Shown: piece by piece, positions 6,662 through 9,448 of the stretch
How positions within the stretch are numbered: the stretch's first letter is position 1
Layout of the letters: each line of letters starts with the position of its first letter
Assembly (NCBI GenBank): GCA_023428585.1
Contig: JAEYXG010000231.1
Coordinates: 1-9,448, forward strand
Direction: 5' to 3'
DNA from: Bacteroidota bacterium
GTDB lineage: Bacteria; Bacteroidota; Bacteroidia; Bacteroidales; Lentimicrobiaceae
DNA length: 9,448 nucleotides
Translations under genes and position numbers: made by a program
Notes under the pieces: model-generated
What the model saw: only the letters and a program-made list of their open reading frames with translations
What the model was told of the DNA's origin: nothing
Database searches by the model: none

Positions 6662-8737
6662 TTACCTGAAGTACTTGTAGATCTCAACCTGCGACCGTAC
6701 TACAGGCAGTTTGCCTGATACATATTCGTTTGTAGGGTCATGATTGACAAATCGAGCCTTAGTATTATCCTTTAACTGAATCATCATCATGGTATGGAGT
6801 TCCTTCTGAAGATTCTTGTCGTAAACCGGGCAGGCAACTTCAATACGGGCATCCAGATTCCGTATCATCCAATCGGCCGATGAGATATAATAGAGTGGTT
6901 TGCCGGCGTTGGCGAACATAAGAACGCGGGAGTGTTCCAGAAAGCGGTCAACAATGCTTATCACCCGTATATTATCACTTACGCCCGGAATACCGGGTAC
7001 TATGGCGCAAGTGCTGCGGCAGATGATGCTGATCTTTACACCTTCACGCCCTGCCTGATAGAGTTTTTTTACCAACCGCTCATCTGATAGGTTGTTCAGT
7101 TTAATGATACACCAGGCATCCTGACCTTTTTTGGCATTGCGTATTTCAGCATTGAGCAGCTTGATAAAAGAATCGCGCATATGAAACGGTGATACCACCA
7201 AATGCTTGAATTTAAGTGGTGTGAACTTGCTTTCAAAGAGATGAAATACCTTATTTACCTCCTCGGTAATTTCCTGTCGGCAGGTCAAAAGGCTATCATC
7301 GGCATAAGTTGATGCGGTTTCTTCATTAAAATTGCCCGTTCCAATATTGGCATAGTAAACATTGGCATTATCCTCCTTGCGGCGGATAAGCAGGAGTTTG
7401 CTGTGAACCTTGAAGCCGGGGGTTCCCTGTATCAGCTTAACGCCCTCTTCCTGCAGTTTTTCGGCCCAGTAGATATTGGCTTCCTCGTCAAAACGGGCCT
7501 GCAGTTCCATAAAAACGGTCACCGATTTCCCGTTGCGGGAGGCATTGATAAGGGCATTGATCACATTTGAATTCTTTGCTACCCTATAAAGTGTCATCTT
7601 GATTGCCCTGACCTGAGGGTCAATGGAAGCCTCGCGCAGCAGGTCGATAATGAAACTGAACGACTGGTAGGGCGTATGAAGCATCATATCACGATGTTTC
7701 AACAAGTTGAATATGCTGCTGTTTTTTACCAACCCTTTCTGAGGCATGGGAGGCATGGGTATATATTGAAGGTCAGGGCGCCCAGGTGCAGGAAAGGAAA
7801 TAAGATCCTTGAAGTTATGATATCGACCGCCTTGTATGATTGTATCATCTGGAGTTATACCCAATTTCTCCTTCAGCATTTTAAGCATGGTGGCAGGCAT
7901 CTCACGGTCGTATACAAATCTCACGGCAGCACCTGTTTTGCGTTGCTTCAAGCTTTCGACCATAATTTCGAGGAAGCTTTTTGATACATCATTGTCAATA
8001 TCCATCTCAGCATCACGCGTGAACTTGAAAGTAAAGGCTTCATATTGGTTGAAGCCGAATACTGCAAAGATCTCCTCAAGGCAATAACGGATTACATCAT
8101 CAAGCATGATGATGTTAATTACGGGGGTTTTTCCGCTTGATGTGTCCTGTTGGGTTGCTCCATCATTGGGAAGAATGAGAAATCGTGCCAAAGGACCTAC
8201 TGGAATGCGCACTACTGCATATTTGTCTTTAGCCGGTTGGGCTGACCGGTGCAATATTACCGCAAGATAGATGGATTTATCAACCAATGAGCTCAGTTTC
8301 AAATTATTGAGCAGTATTGGAAACAACTGTGAACGCACATGTTCATTAAAATAAGCATGGATAAAAGTGCCTTGTGCCGGAGTGATTTGTTTTTCATTCA
8401 ACAGGTGTATTCCTTCATTGGACAATTGTTGAATGATTTGATCGTAAATGCGGGCAAACTCTTTCTGTTGCTTCTTGTCAATACGGGTAATCTCTTTAAG
8501 GATCTTCTTGGGATTTTTTATTGTAACAGGGGCATTTCCTGCCTTCAGGTCGTTCATACGGTTTAAGGTAGCAACGCGAACACGATAGAACTCATCCAAA
8601 TTGCTGGAGAAAATGCCAAGGAATTTCAAACGTTCAATCAATGGATTCGATTCATCGGCCGCTTCCTGCAACACCCGGCCATTGAATTCAAGCCAACTTA
8701 TTTCACGTTCCACCCATGGAGTTAACTCTGATTTCAT
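6662..8737 (-). CDS. ppk1: Polyphosphate kinase 1
   Basis: A 691-residue enzyme that reversibly polymerises the gamma-phosphate of ATP into inorganic polyphosphate, used in phosphate storage and stress responses. In many bacteria it is peripherally membrane-associated. The N-terminal domain begins with the hallmark REISWLEFNGRVLQEA and SSNLDEFYRVRVA (about residues 10-56). Catalytic elements match the E. coli enzyme with an offset of about ten residues: R385 in TLYRVA, R415 in ARFDEEANI, the phosphorylated H445 in FKVHSKLLLI, and H602 in FLEHSR. SADWMIRNLDARIEV (620-634) closes the C-terminal catalytic domain. The length is normal and no motif is damaged. The ATG at 8737 precedes the conserved N-terminus directly. 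It lies 72 bp downstream of the sixA stop on the same strand with no clear terminator between, so co-transcription from the sixA promoter is likely. Its 3' end converges on GAPDH with 3 bp between the stops. Confidence 0.97.
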   Translation of the reverse strand: MKSELTPWVEREISWLEFNGRVLQEAADESNPLIERLKFLGIFSSNLDEFYRVRVATLNRMNDLKAGNAPVTIKNPKKILKEITRIDKKQQKEFARIYDQIIQQLSNEGIHLLNEKQITPAQGTFIHAYFNEHVRSQLFPILLNNLKLSSLVDKSIYLAVILHRSAQPAKDKYAVVRIPVGPLARFLILPNDGATQQDTSSGKTPVINIIMLDDVIRYCLEEIFAVFGFNQYEAFTFKFTRDAEMDIDNDVSKSFLEIMVESLKQRKTGAAVRFVYDREMPATMLKMLKEKLGITPDDTIIQGGRYHNFKDLISFPAPGRPDLQYIPMPPMPQKGLVKNSSIFNLLKHRDMMLHTPYQSFSFIIDLLREASIDPQVRAIKMTLYRVAKNSNVINALINASRNGKSVTVFMELQARFDEEANIYWAEKLQEEGVKLIQGTPGFKVHSKLLLIRRKEDNANVYYANIGTGNFNEETASTYADDSLLTCRQEITEEVNKVFHLFESKFTPLKFKHLVVSPFHMRDSFIKLLNAEIRNAKKGQDAWCIIKLNNLSDERLVKKLYQAGREGVKISIICRSTCAIVPGIPGVSDNIRVISIVDRFLEHSRVLMFANAGKPLYYISSADWMIRNLDARIEVACPVYDKNLQKELHTMMMIQLKDNTKARFVNHDPTNEYVSGKLPVVRSQVEIYKYFR

Positions 8738-8793
8738 AATAGTTATTTCGGTTGTATAGTTGATATAGGCATGAGTTGTTTCAGTTATTGGGC

Positions 8794-8855
8794 AAAACCG
8801 GTGGTTGGGTTATTTCAGCTCTTTAGGGTGGAGAAAGAAATTAATAACCGGTTTT
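8794..8855 (-). repeat. Widely spaced inverted repeat around the sixA stop codon
   Basis: AAAACCGGT (8794-8802) and ACCGGTTTT (8847-8855) are perfect 9-bp arms separated by 44 nt. The right arm is inside the last codons of sixA and the left arm in the sixA-ppk1 gap. In the transcript they could pair to form a long-loop structure upstream of ppk1. The spacing is large and part of the match is coding, so chance is quite possible. Confidence 0.3.
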
Positions 8856-9301
8856 ACACCGAACAGGTTAATCCACTTATCCATTGCAAAAGTAAGAGAA
8901 ATCAAACCTGCGGTAGGCAGATCATCGCGTATTCCTGCAAGATCAGCGGCAAATTGCGAAATGCCGGGATTATGACTTACAATCAAAACATGGTCCCACT
9001 CATCGGGCAAGCTGTAGATACAATCTTCAAATGCCGGTATATCAGCTTTGTACAAGTCGTGATATATTTGAATATCGTATTTAGCAACTCCAAAACTATT
9101 GGCTAAGGTTTCCGCTGTACCCGTAGCCCTAAGAGCCGGACTGCTTACAATATGCAGGATGTGAATTTTAAGTTTTTTCAAGTGATCAGCTACCAAGCGT
9201 GTAGCTGACACCCCTTCATCAAGAAGTGGACGATGGATATCGGCAATACCTTGCAGGTAATGGGAAGCTTTGGCATGCCGCATAAGATAGAGTGTTTTCA
9301 T
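8810..9301 (-). CDS. sixA: SixA-type phosphohistidine phosphatase (histidine phosphatase superfamily)
   Basis: A 163-residue cytosolic protein of the histidine phosphatase branch that, in characterised members, removes phosphate from phosphohistidine on signalling or phosphotransfer proteins. The phospho-acceptor motif is LMRHAKAS, with R8 and catalytic H9. R58 in SSPALRAT and H110 in IVSHNPGIS complete the phosphate pocket. The compact length is typical of SixA rather than of phosphoglycerate mutases. The frame is open for 17 more codons upstream, but the ATG at 9301 starts the conserved MKTLYLMRHA strand. A good promoter lies inside the would-be extension, so the shorter start is preferred. 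It is first in a probable sixA-ppk1 unit. The family call is firm; the in vivo substrate is unknown. Confidence 0.92.
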   Translation of the reverse strand: MKTLYLMRHAKASHYLQGIADIHRPLLDEGVSATRLVADHLKKLKIHILHIVSSPALRATGTAETLANSFGVAKYDIQIYHDLYKADIPAFEDCIYSLPDEWDHVLIVSHNPGISQFAADLAGIRDDLPTAGLISLTFAMDKWINLFGVKPVINFFLHPKELK

Positions 9302-9322
9302 AATGCTTTCTGTAAACAACAA

Positions 9323-9353
9323 TAAATATACAAATCTTGTTGATGAAATCAAA
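9323..9353 (-). promoter_or_regulatory. Near-consensus Bacteroidota promoter for sixA-ppk1
   Basis: On the minus strand TTTG (9350-9353) is followed after exactly 19 nt by TATATTTA (9323-9330). This is one base short of the TAnnTTTG -7 element and at the preferred spacing from the -33 element. Transcription would start near 9316, about 15 nt before the sixA ATG at 9301. This is the strongest promoter match in the window. Confidence 0.6.
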
Positions 9354-9386
9354 AGAATATAGTGTCATTTTTCAGGATAATTACAG

Positions 9387-9394
9387 TAAATTTG
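9387..9394 (+). promoter_or_regulatory. Predicted -7 element facing the right edge
   Basis: TAAATTTG matches TAnnTTTG exactly on the plus strand, 17 nt before the ATG at 9412. The -33 region holds only a T-run around 9368-9372, so the match rests mainly on the -7 box. It would make the 9301-9412 spacer a divergent promoter region. Confidence 0.4.
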
Positions 9395-9411
9395 ATCAAT
9401 CAAACAGTTGT

Positions 9412-9448
9412 ATGGATCAAACAGGAAATGATATCACCCGTCGTGTAT
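9412..9448 (+). CDS. Start of an unidentified open frame cut by the right edge
   Basis: An ATG at 9412 opens a frame of 12 codons (beginning MDQTGNDITRRV) that runs off the window. The support is its position just after a promoter-like TAAATTTG and its divergence from sixA. The visible residues are too few to assign a family, and they do not look like the start of an exopolyphosphatase (Ppx/GppA), which would be one plausible neighbour of ppk1. Confidence 0.35.
   Translation, partial: MDQTGNDITRRV

Noticed and set aside
7676..8087. Plus-strand open frames opposite ppk1
   Set aside because: They lie fully within the conserved ppk1 frame on the other strand and have no family resemblance.
9302..9352. 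17-codon upstream extension of sixA
   Set aside because: The conserved strand MKTLYLMRHA begins at the ATG at 9301, and the best promoter match lies within the extension, so it would not be part of the transcript.
1..9448. Search for CRISPR arrays, tRNA/rRNA genes, insertion-sequence ends, phage or defence genes
   Set aside because: Nothing with regular spaced repeats, cloverleaf features, transposase motifs or terminal repeats with target duplications was seen. The only array is the short 10-bp repeat at 133-172.

Overview
The window looks like a chromosomal segment of a member of the Bacteroidota. Three things support this. The long surface protein ends in the gliding-motility/type IX secretion 'type B' C-terminal domain, which is known from this phylum. 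Several intergenic regions carry the Bacteroidota promoter signature TAnnTTTG, in the best case with TTTG 19 bp upstream. Gene starts lack clear Shine-Dalgarno sequences. The sequence does not allow a finer placement.

Layout: positions 1-441 hold no confident complete gene. There is an open frame running in from the left edge whose residues loosely resemble the end of a four-helix-bundle (S23/23S intervening-sequence) protein, then a 10-bp tandem repeat, then AT-rich DNA. At 442-1833 (minus) lies a cytosolic M20-family metallodipeptidase. A 363-bp divergent spacer separates it from a 1117-residue secreted protein at 2197-5550 (plus). That protein consists of a signal peptide, a choice-of-anchor L domain, a Calx-beta-like domain, eight Ig/PKD-like modules and a type B T9SS sorting domain. 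A glyceraldehyde-3-phosphate dehydrogenase follows at 5639-6658 (plus), with a perfect 9-bp-arm inverted repeat overlapping its predicted promoter. It converges with only 3 bp between stop codons on polyphosphate kinase ppk1 (6662-8737, minus). Upstream of ppk1 on the same strand is a SixA-type histidine phosphatase (8810-9301). A near-consensus promoter (9323-9353) probably drives sixA and ppk1 together. A divergent promoter-like site and a 12-codon open frame run off the right edge.

How the genes relate: sixA and ppk1 are the only pair that looks functionally and transcriptionally linked (phosphate/phospho-signalling and polyphosphate synthesis). The dipeptidase, the adhesin-like protein and GAPDH appear to be independent units: peptide turnover, cell-surface interaction and central carbon metabolism.

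I see no CRISPR array, tRNA, rRNA, transposase or phage gene, and no convincing undescribed multigene system. The points most worth a second look are the inverted repeat at the GAPDH promoter, the surface protein without an adjacent PorP/SprF-like partner, its non-adjacent related modules and unpaired cysteine, and the sixA-ppk1 unit.
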